Of a DNA stretch of 64,000 bases, positions 13,223 through 24,700 are shown piece after piece. Position numbers and translations under genes: made by a program. Source of the DNA: Galerina marginata (Eukaryota > Basidiomycota > Agaricomycetes > Agaricales > Galerinaceae); contig JAECYW010000007.1 of NCBI GenBank assembly GCA_023014335.1, forward strand, positions 1,302,001-1,366,000, read 5' to 3'. How positions within the stretch are numbered: position 1 is the first letter of the stretch; the number at the start of each line of letters is the position of its first letter. The notes below the pieces were generated by a model that did not search any database, had not been told where the DNA came from, and saw only the letters and a list, made by a program, of their open reading frames with translations.

Positions 13223-13260
13223 TGCCCCATGGCTGAGTTGATTATAGTGTCTGGTTGTTA
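13223..13260 (+). repeat. Diverged copy of the 5' half of tRNA-Asn
   Basis: This 38-nt stretch aligns without gaps to positions 1-37 of the tRNA at 13436. The first 18 nt are identical and the rest differs at six sites. Five of the six are C-to-T or G-to-A changes relative to the tRNA. Similarity ends at the 5' exon/intron junction. It cannot fold into a complete tRNA. Confidence 0.65.
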
Positions 13261-13435
13261 GACTTCTTGTGCAACCAATATATACAGTCCGTTATACATA
13301 CACGTACTAAGTTATCTTCCAATTACAGATGGGAGGTATGGAATGCCAACAGGGTCAGATAACAATTAAGATGGGCGCCAAATCCCTTTGGGACAGCATT
13401 ACAAACATGTTGTATTAAATTTCAACAGAAATATG

Positions 13436-13557
13436 TGCCCCATGGCTGAGTTGGTTACAGCGTCCGACTGTTATTTCATTACGCAGCACTCTGTGGAGTC
13501 TTACGTAAGAAAAGTCACGTGATCGGAAGGTCGTGAGTTCGAGCCTCACTGGGGCAG
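13436..13557 (+). tRNA. tRNA-Asn (GTT) with a 48-nt intron
   Basis: A full cloverleaf can be drawn. The acceptor stem is TGCCCCA with TGGGGCA (seven pairs). The D stem is GCTG/CAGC, the anticodon stem TCCGA/TCGGA, and the T arm GTGAG-TTCGAGC-CTCAC, with discriminator G. The anticodon GTT is at 13470-13472. An intron at 13474-13521 sits at the canonical 37/38 position. A T-run follows (TTCTTTTT, 13558-13565), as expected for a Pol III terminator. The first pair is T-A rather than the usual G-C, and the 3' end is embedded in a tandem repeat, so it could be a decaying or SINE-associated copy. Confidence 0.75.
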
Positions 13558-14010
13558 TTCTTTTTAATTAAATGTTCTGAGCTGTCCAGCAACTTTTTCT
13601 TTACTCTGCACCATAAATATACTGCCTGTAAATATAGTTGTATATTTTTTACTGATACATAACTCTCACAAATGTACAGCTTGGGCGTTGAACATCGCGA
13701 GCTAACAAGCCGTAGGCAAATTTTGCGAGATTGGTTAGAGATCCAAAAACTCGCAGTCAACTATATCAAAAAAGTACCAGTTGTATTGGGGCAGTTCTTT
13801 TTAATTAAATGTTCTGCTGCACCATAAGTATACTGCTGTAAATATAGTTGCCATTCCCAGTTGTCTATTTTTTGCTGACCAGCATGTTTATGACCCTCAT
13901 AAATGTGTTGAAGTTTCACATCCCGATGGCTTGGGAACAAGCTGGAGGCAAATTTTGCGAGATTGGAAGCAACTCGCAGTGAGGTAGTTAAGTATATCAA
14001 GGAAGTACCA
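13550..14010 (+). repeat. Two diverged tandem units starting inside the tRNA 3' end
   Basis: Unit A (13550-13779) and unit B (13787-14010) both begin with TGGGGCAGTTCTTTTTAATT. The first eight bases are the last eight of the tRNA and its discriminator. Shared blocks continue in the same order: TAAATGTTCTG, CACCATAA.TATACTGC, TGTAAATATAGTTG, AGGCAAATTTTGCGAGATTGG, AACTCGCAGT, TATATCAA and AAGTACCA. Small indels separate the blocks. The structure resembles the tail of a tRNA-derived retroposon, but no third unit is visible in the window. Confidence 0.75.
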
Positions 14011-14243
14011 AAGGCAAATTGATTAATGACGGTCAGTACCGATAGCCATTGGTGACCACTAGTTGCTCAGGACATTGCAGTATGCTCACTCAGTGTCCCA
14101 TGGCTATCCTATGATTTAACCAAAGAGTCATAATTCATTCGGTTCTGGTAGCCGTCAAGCCAGAACTGCGCGGAACTCGTCTGGTATACCTGGGCTGCTT
14201 GGCGGGTGTCGTCAAGTCCCACTGCAGGAGCGTTTGCATGAAA

Positions 14244-14270
14244 CTAGTAGGGTACCCGTGCTCCGCACGG
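14244..14270 (-). other. Helitron 3' terminus hairpin and CTAG end
   Basis: On the minus strand the stem-loop CCGTGC-GGA-GCACGG (14270-14256) is followed by GTACCCTACTAG, ending at 14244. The next base on that strand is T. A perfect GC-rich palindrome 10-12 nt before a CTRR end is diagnostic of Helitrons. Confidence 0.9.
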
Positions 14271-14421
14271 TGGGAGATGTCAAATAATTTCCTCGGTAGC
14301 ACTCATTTAATGCAACGATAATGAGCCTGCACCATTCGATAGATAGTGAATGATCATTGTACATACTGACTATCTAGTACATGTGCCAAAGAAAAAAAAA
14401 AAGAAAAGAAAAAACCCCCCG

Positions 14422-15484
14422 CTACGCACCACTTGACGTCGGGCCCTGCTTCCTGCCTCTGGGAGGTTGCTCACGATGCTCGTCATCCTCCCGCGCGCGC
14501 TTCGAACCGGAGGCTGCAGGTGTCGGCGTTTCCGGCATGTGGGGCACCTTCGCGACCGCCTTGCCCTTGCCCTTCATTTTCCCAAAAGTGGGGGTCGTCG
14601 CCGACCCGTTCTCGGGTGCTGTCAGAAGTGTGAGCAACTGAGGGAGGTGGGAGGGCACAAAAAACCAACTTACAGTCCAACGCGTTCAAAACGACGCTCC
14701 CGGACGGAGACGAAGACGAAGTCGGCTCTGCACCCAAAAACTCGAGGTTGTCGACGGTGATCTTGAACGCGGCAATGATGGTGTCCGAGTCAGGTTTGTA
14801 CAGGACGTCCGTTATGAAGCCGTGGACCGCGACAAACCGGTTATTGTACGGGGTGGGCCTTTTCTTTGCCTGTCCGACTGGTTCAGGGTGGTGGCAGAAG
14901 AAAGGGGCGCGGGGTCGTGAAGGAGCAGGTTTGACGCCGGGCTCTGGCTTGATTGTTGCGCTCACGTACGGCTCGATGTTCACCATCCAAGTTCCTACGG
15001 CATTATTGCAGTTCGAAGCCATGCCGGCAATATGGACGTACGGGCGGAAGTCTGGCAGTGCAAGCTGTCCAAGAGGCATGACCTACAGAGGTCTTGTCAG
15101 AGTGCTAAACAATACAGCGAAGAGACGGACACACCCATTGCAGGTCTCCACAGAAGTCATAACCATTAGCAGAGTAAGGCACAACCCCGGTCTGCTCTGG
15201 AATCTGCACGAACTGGAGCATCAAACACGGTGAGTGTGTAGCTGACATTCAAGAGATTGGGCACTTACAGAGGCCTCAATCAGGTACAGCCCCGGTTTCG
15301 CAGAATCGAAGGCGATATTGTTCTGATTATAGAATTTGAGCACTCCAAAGAGGTGGGAAACGGCGTCGCCGCCCAGGTAAAGCTGAGCCTCGAGTTCTAT
15401 CGTCCGAAGGACGATTGGCTTTGGTTTGCCAAGGAGGGCGACGGCGGTTATTGACGAAAGACCACGAAGGGTTGAGGAAGACAT
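14422..15484 (-). CDS. Helitron-borne protein with OB-fold-like region (tentative)
   Basis: Four exons can be read, with introns near 15253-15189, 15110-15080 and 14674-14620. Segments include MSSSTLRGLSSITAVALLG, LRTIELEAQLYLGGDAVSHL, VMPLGQLALPDFRPYVHIAG and GTWMVNIEPYVSATIKPE. Then come a central Pro/Lys-rich stretch, RFVAVHGFITDVLYKPDSD and FKITVDNLEFLG. The tail is basic and low in complexity, with Lys/Gly runs, SGSKRAREDDEHRE and QPPRGRK. The alternation of beta-strand-like segments with the FVAVHGFITDV...FKITVDNLEFL pattern suggests an OB-fold nucleic-acid-binding domain. This is an inference from pattern, not a database hit. It lies between RepHel and the 3' terminus, inside the Helitron and co-oriented. 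RPA-like OB-fold proteins are known cargo of some plant Helitrons, so a single-strand DNA-binding helper role is plausible. Confidence 0.6.
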
Positions 15485-15756
15485 GATTTAGCGAAGAGAG
15501 ATGATGAGGAGGAAGGGCGAGGTCTGCGCTGCATTTAAATACGTCAAGGAGAGGGTGGAGAGGCTGACCATGGTGGAGGCTGACCATGGTGGCGGGCAGA
15601 AGGAGAGGGACGATGCGCGAGAATTCCAATTCATTTCGTCAGCCACCAACCGTACTCCGTTTCAATAATCGACCATTCATTTCATCAGCCAGAACGTGTT
15701 TTGTACCCAACACCGTTTCAATAATCAAATTATTCAGTTTAGTTCTAGGAACAATG

Positions 15757-18700
15757 CTAAATAAGAACTTCGTCATACACTACATTAGCTGCCAAGCACC
15801 CATCCTCTTCTGCCAGTAAGACCTTGACGTTCTGACCGCAAGTGGCTCGCGAGAGTGCGACATACAGCTGGCCATGTGAAAAGACAGACGACCGCAGATA
15901 AATCCCGACATGGCGAACTGACTGCCCCTGCGCTTTATTGATGCTGAGTGCGAACGCCAGTCTGATGGGGAACTGAACCCTCGTGAACCTGAAAGAATGC
16001 GATGACGTTGTCGAGGAAGGGATAGCGATGCGCGGGATCATCACCAGCTCGCCGTCGTGTTCGCCTCCAAGCACTCTGGCCTCCAGAACTCGACCGCCCA
16101 TCTTCGTGATCACCAGACGTGTGCCGTTGCAAAGTCCCTGTGCAGGATCGAGGTTGCGAAGTAAGATTACCGGACATCCTATTTTCAAGTTAAGCTCTCC
16201 AGGTGGGGCGCCTGGTTCCTGGATGGCTCGCAGGACTTCAGGTGGGACAGGTTCTTCGTTTGCAGGGTCCGCGCCTGGCTCAAGGAGGATCCGGTCGGCG
16301 CTAAGGAACTGCTTGGCCTCGCCTTTCATGAGGGAGAGGAGCTCCTCATTGATTTCGCTCACTTCGGCGTTGCGAGGTGCCAGAATCATACGGGTGAGGA
16401 AGAAGTCGGGGCCAGGTGGTGGATGAGAGTCTACTCCAGGATAGATGGTGCTGATGAGGGCAGCCACATCTGGAACTTGCATCGAGGGTGGGATATAGAT
16501 CCTGTTTTCGGGTGCCAAGCCACCCACCATGTTTCTTCCATGGCCGACATCAAGCAGCCACTGAGCAAACTGTCGAGTATCTGCATCATCTGCATCAAGT
16601 CGCATATTTTTCTGGAGCTTGAGAATATTGATACCGTCCCAGAGCCGTGAGCGCTGAATGGTCGCGTCTACGATGTCCTCCCGAGAGCCTTTTGGAACAA
16701 CGGGCAGCGTCTGGAGAAAGTCGCCTCCAAGGATGGTGGTAAGACCGCCAAAGGGCCGATCGGAGCGGCGGAGGTCACGCAATGTGCGGTCAACAGCCTC
16801 TACAGCATGACGGTGCTGTGCACCAACCTCATCCCAAATGATCGCCTTTGCAGCACGCATGAGATCCCCACGCTGTGAATTCTTTGGGATAGGGCAGACA
16901 GTACCCTCATGCAGGCCATCGATGGGGATCTTGAACATGGAATGGGCAGTACGACCACCCCGAATCAGGAGAGCAGATATACCAGAAGATGACACACACA
17001 GGACGACGTTTTGATCACTGCGTAGCTTTGCGCACACTGTATTGTACACGAACGTCTTGCCAGTACCACCAGACCCATTGAGAAAAAAGAGGCCGCCATC
17101 GGTGTTCTCCACAGAGGCCACTATTTGGTCATAAGCTGAATTTTGCTCGTTGTTCATCTGCTCTAGACGGATTTCAAGATCGGCTCGCAAGGCGTCAGTG
17201 TCATAGTTCAGCTGCTCTGCGATAAGGGGATTGATGGTGAGCGCAGCCCAGTTCTGCTGATGCCGGGGCATTGTCGGCCAATTTTCGAGGGATTGACCTG
17301 AGTTCTGCAAGAGCTGGTGAAGGAGAAAGAGACCATAGTCATAGACAGATTCCTCGGCCAGGTTTTCAACGCCCATGACACGCAGCCGATGTTCGAGGTC
17401 ATCGCAGATCGGTTCCCTGAATTCAGCCCAGAGCAGGTCAGGCTGGGACACCTCACAGAAGAGCAGCATGGTGACAAAGAGTCGGCGGAGTCGGGTGCCA
17501 GTGTGCATCACCGAAGCCTCTTGGAGGCAGATCCTCCATTCGCCGTCATCCTGGAGAAGACCGCGGGCCAGGCAGGCAGCATGAAAAGTCGGGAATGGCT
17601 GATCATCGTTCAGGTCAGGCACCCTTCGTAAGTCCTCAAAGCTCCGAGATCCCTTGACGACCGTGAGCAATGTGCGTAGATAGAAGAGTTCCCCGCTTGT
17701 GGGTTTGATGAAGTAGATCCTCCCAATTGCATAGTCACGCTTCCGAAGAGACCATGCACGCTTGTTCTTGTTGTAAGTGAAGAACTGTGGGAACTCCTGG
17801 TAGGTGTGCTTGCGCGCCTCTGCACCAAGTGGCCCGTTGTTGGTGTTGGCGTCAAAGAAAGCGGTCAGCGTCGTCTTTTTTGAGGCGCCGCGGTCAAGAA
17901 CATTGTCGGGATCATCATCAGGGTCAAAAACAACGACATGCTCGTTTTCGAGGTGAACCTGCAGACGGACAACATTCGGGACGATCCTGTGGGTGGGGAA
18001 CTGAAATATGCGCCAAGCTGCATCAGGAGCTGAGATGTAGCGACCATCTATCCACTGCTTGATTTCGTCCTTCTGCTGAACTTCGAGTGCTCCACGATCT
18101 GGCCCTTTGTGAAGGTATTTAAAAACATACTTGATTGAGGATAAGCTAACCGGACATTCCACGTTGATGTGGCAGTCAAAGGTGACCGATAGATAAGGAT
18201 TGTACCCTACAATGTTTCTGTTGTCGACCATCTTCCCTTTCACCTCATAGGCCCTCCCATTATCTGGCCGGCAATAGAGAGGATACCCGTTTCCATCCAT
18301 GGTCGTCCTTGCCGCAAACGGCTTAGGAAAGCCTTTCGAGCACTTTCCATTCACCATGCAGGGCGCTTTAGGATTCGCCACCCCACAGGGACCATGGACC
18401 ATGCAGTTCTTCACCACTTCAAACAGCATAGGCTGCGTGACAGGGTCTGGCCACTGAGCGGAAATGCAGGAGTCAATCGCCTCGGGCGTGCGAAGCTTGT
18501 AACGTACTCTGAGGAAAATCACCAGATGGATGTGCGGGAGGCCCCTCTTCTGAAACTCTATGGTGTAAACATGCGCGACAGCTTCTCCGAAAATACCATG
18601 TTTGCAAATATGGTCGAGCAGCGCCTTTAGCTTCAAACGGAACACCCGGGCAACCAAGTCAGGTCGGTCATAGGCCGTCTGGCCCGGCTCGAGCTCGCGC

Positions 18701-21017
18701 TGGATTTCTTGCCAGTTTGGATTGGTCGTCATCGTGATGAAGAGGTCTGGTTGGCGGTGATGACGTGCGACTGCCATTGCATCTTGGTAGCATTGGCCCA
18801 TGTTCCGAGGACCACCAATATACGACGACGGCAAGAAAAACCGCTGGCCAAGCTCGTTGAGATCAAGATGATCGGGATCTGCCATGTTTGCATCCTGGAT
18901 GTTGTTGAGCCGCGCCAGACGGAACTGGCCCTGGTTCTGGACAATCCACGACAGGCGTTGTTGGTCAATGGAGGCAAACATATCGACCACGTAGCGTGTC
19001 AAAAGCCGGCCACCAAGGAGGAGGGCATTTGGCTCTTGTTGCCGATAGTGCAGGCGGAATGAGACATAGCGCGAGAGGGTCAGGCGGCGCAGGTTGTCAG
19101 GATGATCATCTGCCTGGCTTTCATCCTCTACACCATGCTCTCGACGCTCCTCGCGCCGCCGGTTTCTTGCATCAACCCGTTTTTCCTGCTGGGCCTCAGT
19201 CTCAATCAACTTCATCTCGGGGTACCAGCCATTCTCCCCTCTGGGAAATAAGAGCGGGTATTGCAAAGGGGCATATGCTGTGTGCAAGTCGCTGATGCGG
19301 TAGAGAGGACCATCACGAAGTCGGAGAACAATGTCGCGAGGTTCAGAGGCGGCAGTTCCTGGAAGTATAACAGCAACTTCATTTGAGGTAGGGAGATTGT
19401 ACCGGCGTCGGTCGAGCTCTGGGGTAAGTCGCAGCCGGACCTGAACATCATTGGCAGGATCATGGGCCTCAAGGATCTCAAATGCATGCTTGTATAGTGG
19501 AACATAGCGGTGGTGTCCAATGAGCATTTGCTGCAATGATTTCATGATGTCCTTGTCGAGCGAGTTGTTCTGCTCCACACGAACGTCGAGGGCTTCCATG
19601 GGGTCATACACATAGAGTTGCGCATACCGCGGCGGCCGCCCATGAGGAGGTGTCAGTGCCCCGGAGTTGTGGTGGAGTTCCCCAGAGATCCTGAAGACGG
19701 GAGGACCGTTCCCTTTATTGACGGACCTATCCTCTTGAACGCCGAGGGACGTGAATGAAAATGCACGGTTGTATTTCCAAATATCACCACGGAACTTGAC
19801 TGCAGCTTGCTCGTCCGAAGTCAGAAGGTGTCGCAAGGGTTCGGGCGGTGGTTGGAGTAACGGCAACTGGACCTTCCCATCAGCGCAGCACGTTTGAAAC
19901 CGCGGTTTCTTCTTTGAGCTCCCGGATACTCTCTCCTCAGCCCAGTGAAGGGCACCGCAAGACGGGCATTGCACATCCATGCGACCGAGATCGTGACGGA
20001 GCATTGGTTCTGCATATGCCTTTCGGGCTGCAAGAAACAACGCGCCACCTACTAATTCGATCAGGGAAGCACTATATCAAATAGCATAGTGAACTTACCC
20101 TGTTCATCCTGCTCCAAGTCCTGCTCCTCATTAACATCTCCGTGATTTTGGGTAGTTCCTAATCAACCTGATTAGATGATGATTCACATTCGATAAATTA
20201 TTCACCCACCATCAGGTTGTTCTGCCTGCCTCTGGGGTAATTCCAAATTGAAATCAGCTTGATGGAGCTCCTGTTCTTGTGTTCGACGTACGCGCTGTGC
20301 TATCTGGCGCGAGGACCCAGAGGTGTGACCTGAAGGACCCGCGACTGCATTCTCCCTGATCAAGTTTTGAGTAAGTGGTGGCATAGGAAGTGGTATAGGA
20401 AACACGAACCTATGCTCTTGCCCAAGGCCAGTGGCCAACGGCATCGAGTCCGCCACCTGCCTTGATGGACCTGCGACTGCATTCTCTTGCGATCCCTGCC
20501 GTGCGACGGTTGTCGGGGACGCAGAAAAAGGCGTGAGGGCTTTCAAATGACGCTCTCGATCTCGCCGTGCCTGTTGTGCAGCCTGCCGCCGCGTGGGGCC
20601 TGCAATAGTTTGCGTCTGGTGTGACGGTCCCGCAACCGAGTTCTTGTCGGCATAATTTTGGGTCAGCGGTGGTGTAGGGAGCAGAGCGGCCATGTGAGAG
20701 AGCTGCTCGCGATTTCGCCGAGCTCGTTGTGCTAACTGTTGCCTGGAAGGCTCCTGAATGGCCTCCAGATGTAACAATTAGTTGAGAAGATTTGACATAA
20801 CGGGGCTCACTACCTGTGGATCTTGATTTGCAACCACCTGTGGCGTCCGTCGTCGTTGAGGCGGCTCGTCAGCACGGGAAAATCGGCTAGCAGCACGTCT
20901 TTCCGCCTGTGAGATTTCCAAACCATGTTCATCCACATCCATAGATAGAGCGCCGACATATGGTTGCAGAGGCCTGGTTTCAGGCATAAGAGGAGGCAGT
21001 TGTTGAAGGAAGAACAC
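15757..21017 (-). CDS. Helitron RepHel transposase/helicase
   Basis: The main exon (about 20040-15757) is open for more than 1,400 codons. In order it has a Cys-rich segment (CPSCGALHWAEE...CC); the Rep endonuclease with the HUH motif in RGLPHIHLVIFL (near residue 500 of that exon) and the tyrosine motif KYVFKYLHKG (near 637); and a Pif1/RecD-like SF1 helicase with Walker A GSGGTGKTF (near 988), IIWDE, GGDFLQTLPVV and LSINKAQGQS...YVALSRA. Two short upstream exons join in frame. Introns at about 20211-20161 and 20097-20042 link EQPDGG, TTQNHGDVNEEQD and ARKAYAEPML. A third intron near 20820-20757 links DPQ to EPSRQQ. These N-terminal exons carry three copies of a basic RQ..AQ..RR motif. The start near 21017 is uncertain. 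The family rolling-circle nicks, unwinds and re-joins single strands. Confidence 0.92.
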
Positions 21018-21737
21018 ATACGGTGCAGGTCAAGACCCACTAAGTGGTCAGCCCCATTCCATCGCTTTCGAGCTTTTCGATCAGGCCAGGTGAACATCTT
21101 TTCAACTCAGACTGAGGAAGGGATTTTGGATCATGATTGAGGAAGGATGATACAGTTAACGTGGATGATCCAGATTAACGGCATGAGATCTAACAGAGAG
21201 CCACGGCGACTCTGCAGTCAACATGGTGAAGCACGACGACGCCGATTCGACGATGACAATGACATTCACTGATCCAGTAAACAATTGATCGCGTCGGCTC
21301 ACGTGAATGAGAATGTCACATGACGCGGCACCGTGTCGCGACTCCAGACAACTCCGAGTCTACGACGTGATTTGAGCACGCCGAAACTTGGCCGTTTCCC
21401 ATGAAAACAGTTTTATCGACGACGATTACATGCCAACAATAAGATTCTCTAAAAAAATTACAGAAAATGGTCTGGCAACACAGAAGGATAACTATGTCTT
21501 GTGCTTTAACTGAGAGCAGCGACTTAAGCTTGATTTCAGGGTTATATGTTCTAATCTACAGCTAGAGGTCACCCACAAAAGTTGAGCTCTACAGCAGCAG
21601 ACGCAGCCAGGATGTGGTAATACATACCTTCAGACCTATTTAGAACTTATGTGCCAGACAACTTCAAGACTTGTCCCGGTCAAAGTCGAAACCTATGTTG
21701 CTTTGTATATGTAGATTCGGGATACAAGGTAGTTTGT
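21018..21737. other. Helitron 5' region and TRS130 3' flank
   Basis: No gene is visible. The Helitron 5' end must lie in or near this stretch, together with the RepHel promoter and 5' UTR and the TRS130 3' UTR. Several A|TC sites are possible on the minus strand (for example at about 21443-21444 and 21190), and nothing distinguishes them. Confidence 0.5.
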
Positions 21738-24700
21738 TCACCCCGGTCCCATGCCGACAACAAAAGTACTGCGACCACCCCGAGGCAAGACTAATACTTT
21801 GTCTGCACCATGTGCCTGGTACGTCTCGATACTGGGAATAGCCATGGAGCCCATCGTCATCGCGCCGGCCATTGGAAGAGCGGTGATCGAAACCTTTGGC
21901 AGAGAGAACTCGCCATGGTGCAGGGCAATTAAAGTGATTGGCACTGTGTGCGTGGCTCCGTCCTGTTGCCCCTTGTTCATTAACAAAGTCGAATTTATTG
22001 ATAGAGAGGAAATACCTTGGCTACAAAATCCCCTCTTTTCGGACCACTGACAAGCCAATCACGGACCATCTCCTCGATGTTAAAACGTAGCAGATATCGC
22101 TTATTCGTGTCACTTGGACTCGAGCCCCAATGGAATGAGGTGTGTATGGTCAGGTGGGCGGAAAGTGGTTGCCCGGCGTATAGAGATGGTAGTTCATGGG
22201 ATTCAGATTCTTTGGCGAAAGGCGTTGAAATAATGCGAATCCGAGCCGCCGCGACAATCTTTGCAAGGTCAGATCAAGCTTGTCCAGAATATCCGTAGGC
22301 TTACATTCATGAATGGGACGTCAACTGGTATCTTTATTTCCCTCCAGAAGCCTATCGGCGAATCAGGATGTCGGTGGTCGGATAAACGCTATGTCGAAAT
22401 GCGTCAGATAGGAATAAAGAAAACTATCCCCATCCAAACCTTTCTCGCTTCCTTCAAAAGCCCGGCAATTTCGTCGTCTTGCTGCTGAATCTCTGGAACG
22501 ACAAGTTCGCCCGTAATTCCGTACATATCTACCCAAGCCGCATCACTCTCCAGAGCATCTATAAGTTTGCTCACAAGAATGATTCTATGCTGCGAGCTGG
22601 AAGCGGATTCTTCTATGATGTCTCGTACTTGACTCTCGATTATGGACTCTACCTCTGCAAAAAGCTGAGTATTGCACAAGGAGGCGATCTTTCATATGCA
22701 CACACCTTCACGCAACATTCTATACTTGATGCATAAGGTGAGCGAATCTCGCACTAATAGAAAATTTTAAAAGGTAAAGGGATAAAACCATTTAAGCGGC
22801 ATACCTGGCCCGTGAGATGAGTCCAGGTTGAATAGAAAGTTTGCAGGCTGCGCTGGTGTGACAGTCTAGTCGTGTTAAATGAGGAGTCACATTCGACTAT
22901 GGTGCACTCACCACCATCCGATGCTTCTTCACAGCTGGTTGTATCGTCACACCATCCAAACCACCGACAGGCAAGTCCAGCCTCGCTTGCGCAATACGTA
23001 CATGCTGGTGGCTTGTAGTCGAGACCGTGAACTTGGAAATTAATCTGGGTATCCGTGTTAGATTAATCACACCACCAAATCACGCAAATTACCTGGTTCC
23101 ACGGAAAAAGTCCTCAACATTGACAGAGATAGGTAAAGTGGTGATAAGAACTCTTGAGAAATGTGAAGTCCGAATTATGGAAGGTTCGTCCTCAGTAATG
23201 TACTCCACTTCCAGGTTGACTTTCTAGAGAACGAGAACATCAGTAAACAGCATTCTTGCTACGCTATAGACATACCATAGCAGTTAGTGCGGAAGCATCA
23301 GAGTGAGGAACGTGGAAAGTGATATCGTTGTCGTCATCAACGTCCTCCAAGTCGATGCCATCTTGTGTAGCAGTAAATGAGTCCACATCTTGATCTGGAC
23401 AATTTAACTGACATGAGAAACAACGACGAAATATAGTCGGTGTCTACCTTCTAGTAACACTGCTTCTTGTGGACGAAACGCAACGGAGGCGGAAGTCAAT
23501 CTAATGGTGAGCTTGTCGATTTTGTTTCTTCCCGTTGATAGTACGACCATCAGAGATTGTGGTTTCCCAAGTTCAACTACAATGAACAATTTAGCCATAA
23601 TGTAAAAAGATAACAACTGCGGACATACTTTGATTAGACTGAGATATCCGGACATTAAGCGCCAGAGGGTCATTGGGGACTCGTATGAGCAGTGGGGCTT
23701 GCGATGAGGCATTCTTCTTGCGATAGTTCCATTGGAGCAAAAGGTGGGCGGATCGGACTTCACTGGACTCGAGCAGGAAAGATCCGAATGTCGAGGTCTA
23801 ATGCCCGTGATGAGTGATAAGCCAAAGAGGAAGAGTCAAAATGCCTCACAGGGCAGAATAAGGTAAATAATGATTTCCCTGGTGGGCATCCAGACGTTAT
23901 CTCAGATACATATCGGAACTTGTCAGATTCTCGCCCAGTCACCAGGACACTAATCTCGTCAACGGGAAATTGCTTCAAAACATTTAGTCGAAACAATTAG
24001 AGGTGAAATAGATGACTTACACACGGTAGATGGTTGGTTACAACTACATCAACGTAGGACCCATCTCGGGTCTCGGCTAGTCTCGCATTGCTTGAGACTT
24101 GAATGCTCAGGATAGGATGATCAGGATGCGCCAAATCTACAAAAAAAATATGAGTGTTGAAATGAAGAAGATAAAGTTCAACGATTACCGCTTTCCAAAA
24201 TTTCCACAGATTTTCTTAGGGACATAACGAGCTGGGACACGTAGTCAACCTTGTCAACTTGATGCATCAACATTTGCGAATCATGTTCCACGTATGCCTT
24301 CAAGAAAGACAAGACAATGTGTATCCATTCTACATTCTTGGGCATGTCGAGGTTGACGTGAGTATCCAAAGCTCTCGATAACATAAAAGACTCCAATGAT
24401 GTCCACAAGTGAGGTGCGTAATGCGCGGGTAGGGATGTATAAGTGTTAAGAGCAGCAGCAAGGTTTCCACGGTGTCTGACACAGTCAAAATCAGCGTTCG
24501 TGTGCGATAAAATCTCGAAGACCTACAGTTCAAGAGCTGCCAAGTTTCCGTGTAATTTTAGAGCGAATTTTCTCCGCCCCGACTTGGCGTATAGGTCGAT
24601 AGCACGGTTTGTTACAGCAATATACAACTCGTAGAATGCATCCCGCGTGTTTATCGCGGCATTGAGAGTTTCATTGGGGAAATGCAATTCAGTACCTGCA

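Larger units (their letters stand above)
14244..21017 (-). mobile_element. Autonomous Helitron (RepHel plus a second gene)
   Basis: The 3' end is defined by a 6-bp stem hairpin, a 12-nt tail and CTAG, with a T as the next flanking base. That is the standard Helitron terminus. Inside lie a RepHel gene with Rep (HUH) and Pif1-type helicase domains and a second spliced gene in the same orientation. The 5' terminus (TC after a flanking A) lies to the right of 21017 but cannot be fixed without an empty-site comparison, so the right coordinate is a minimum. Both genes appear uninterrupted apart from introns, which suggests a recent and possibly active copy. It separates the tRNA repeat cluster from the 3' side of TRS130. 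Confidence 0.88.

Noticed and set aside
15535..15600. Helitron 3' end close to the RepHel stop
   Set aside because: No hairpin followed by CTRR is seen here; the true terminus lies at 14244, beyond the second gene.
21430..21450. Helitron 5' terminus at an A|TC site
   Set aside because: Several equal candidates exist and none can be distinguished without an empty site.
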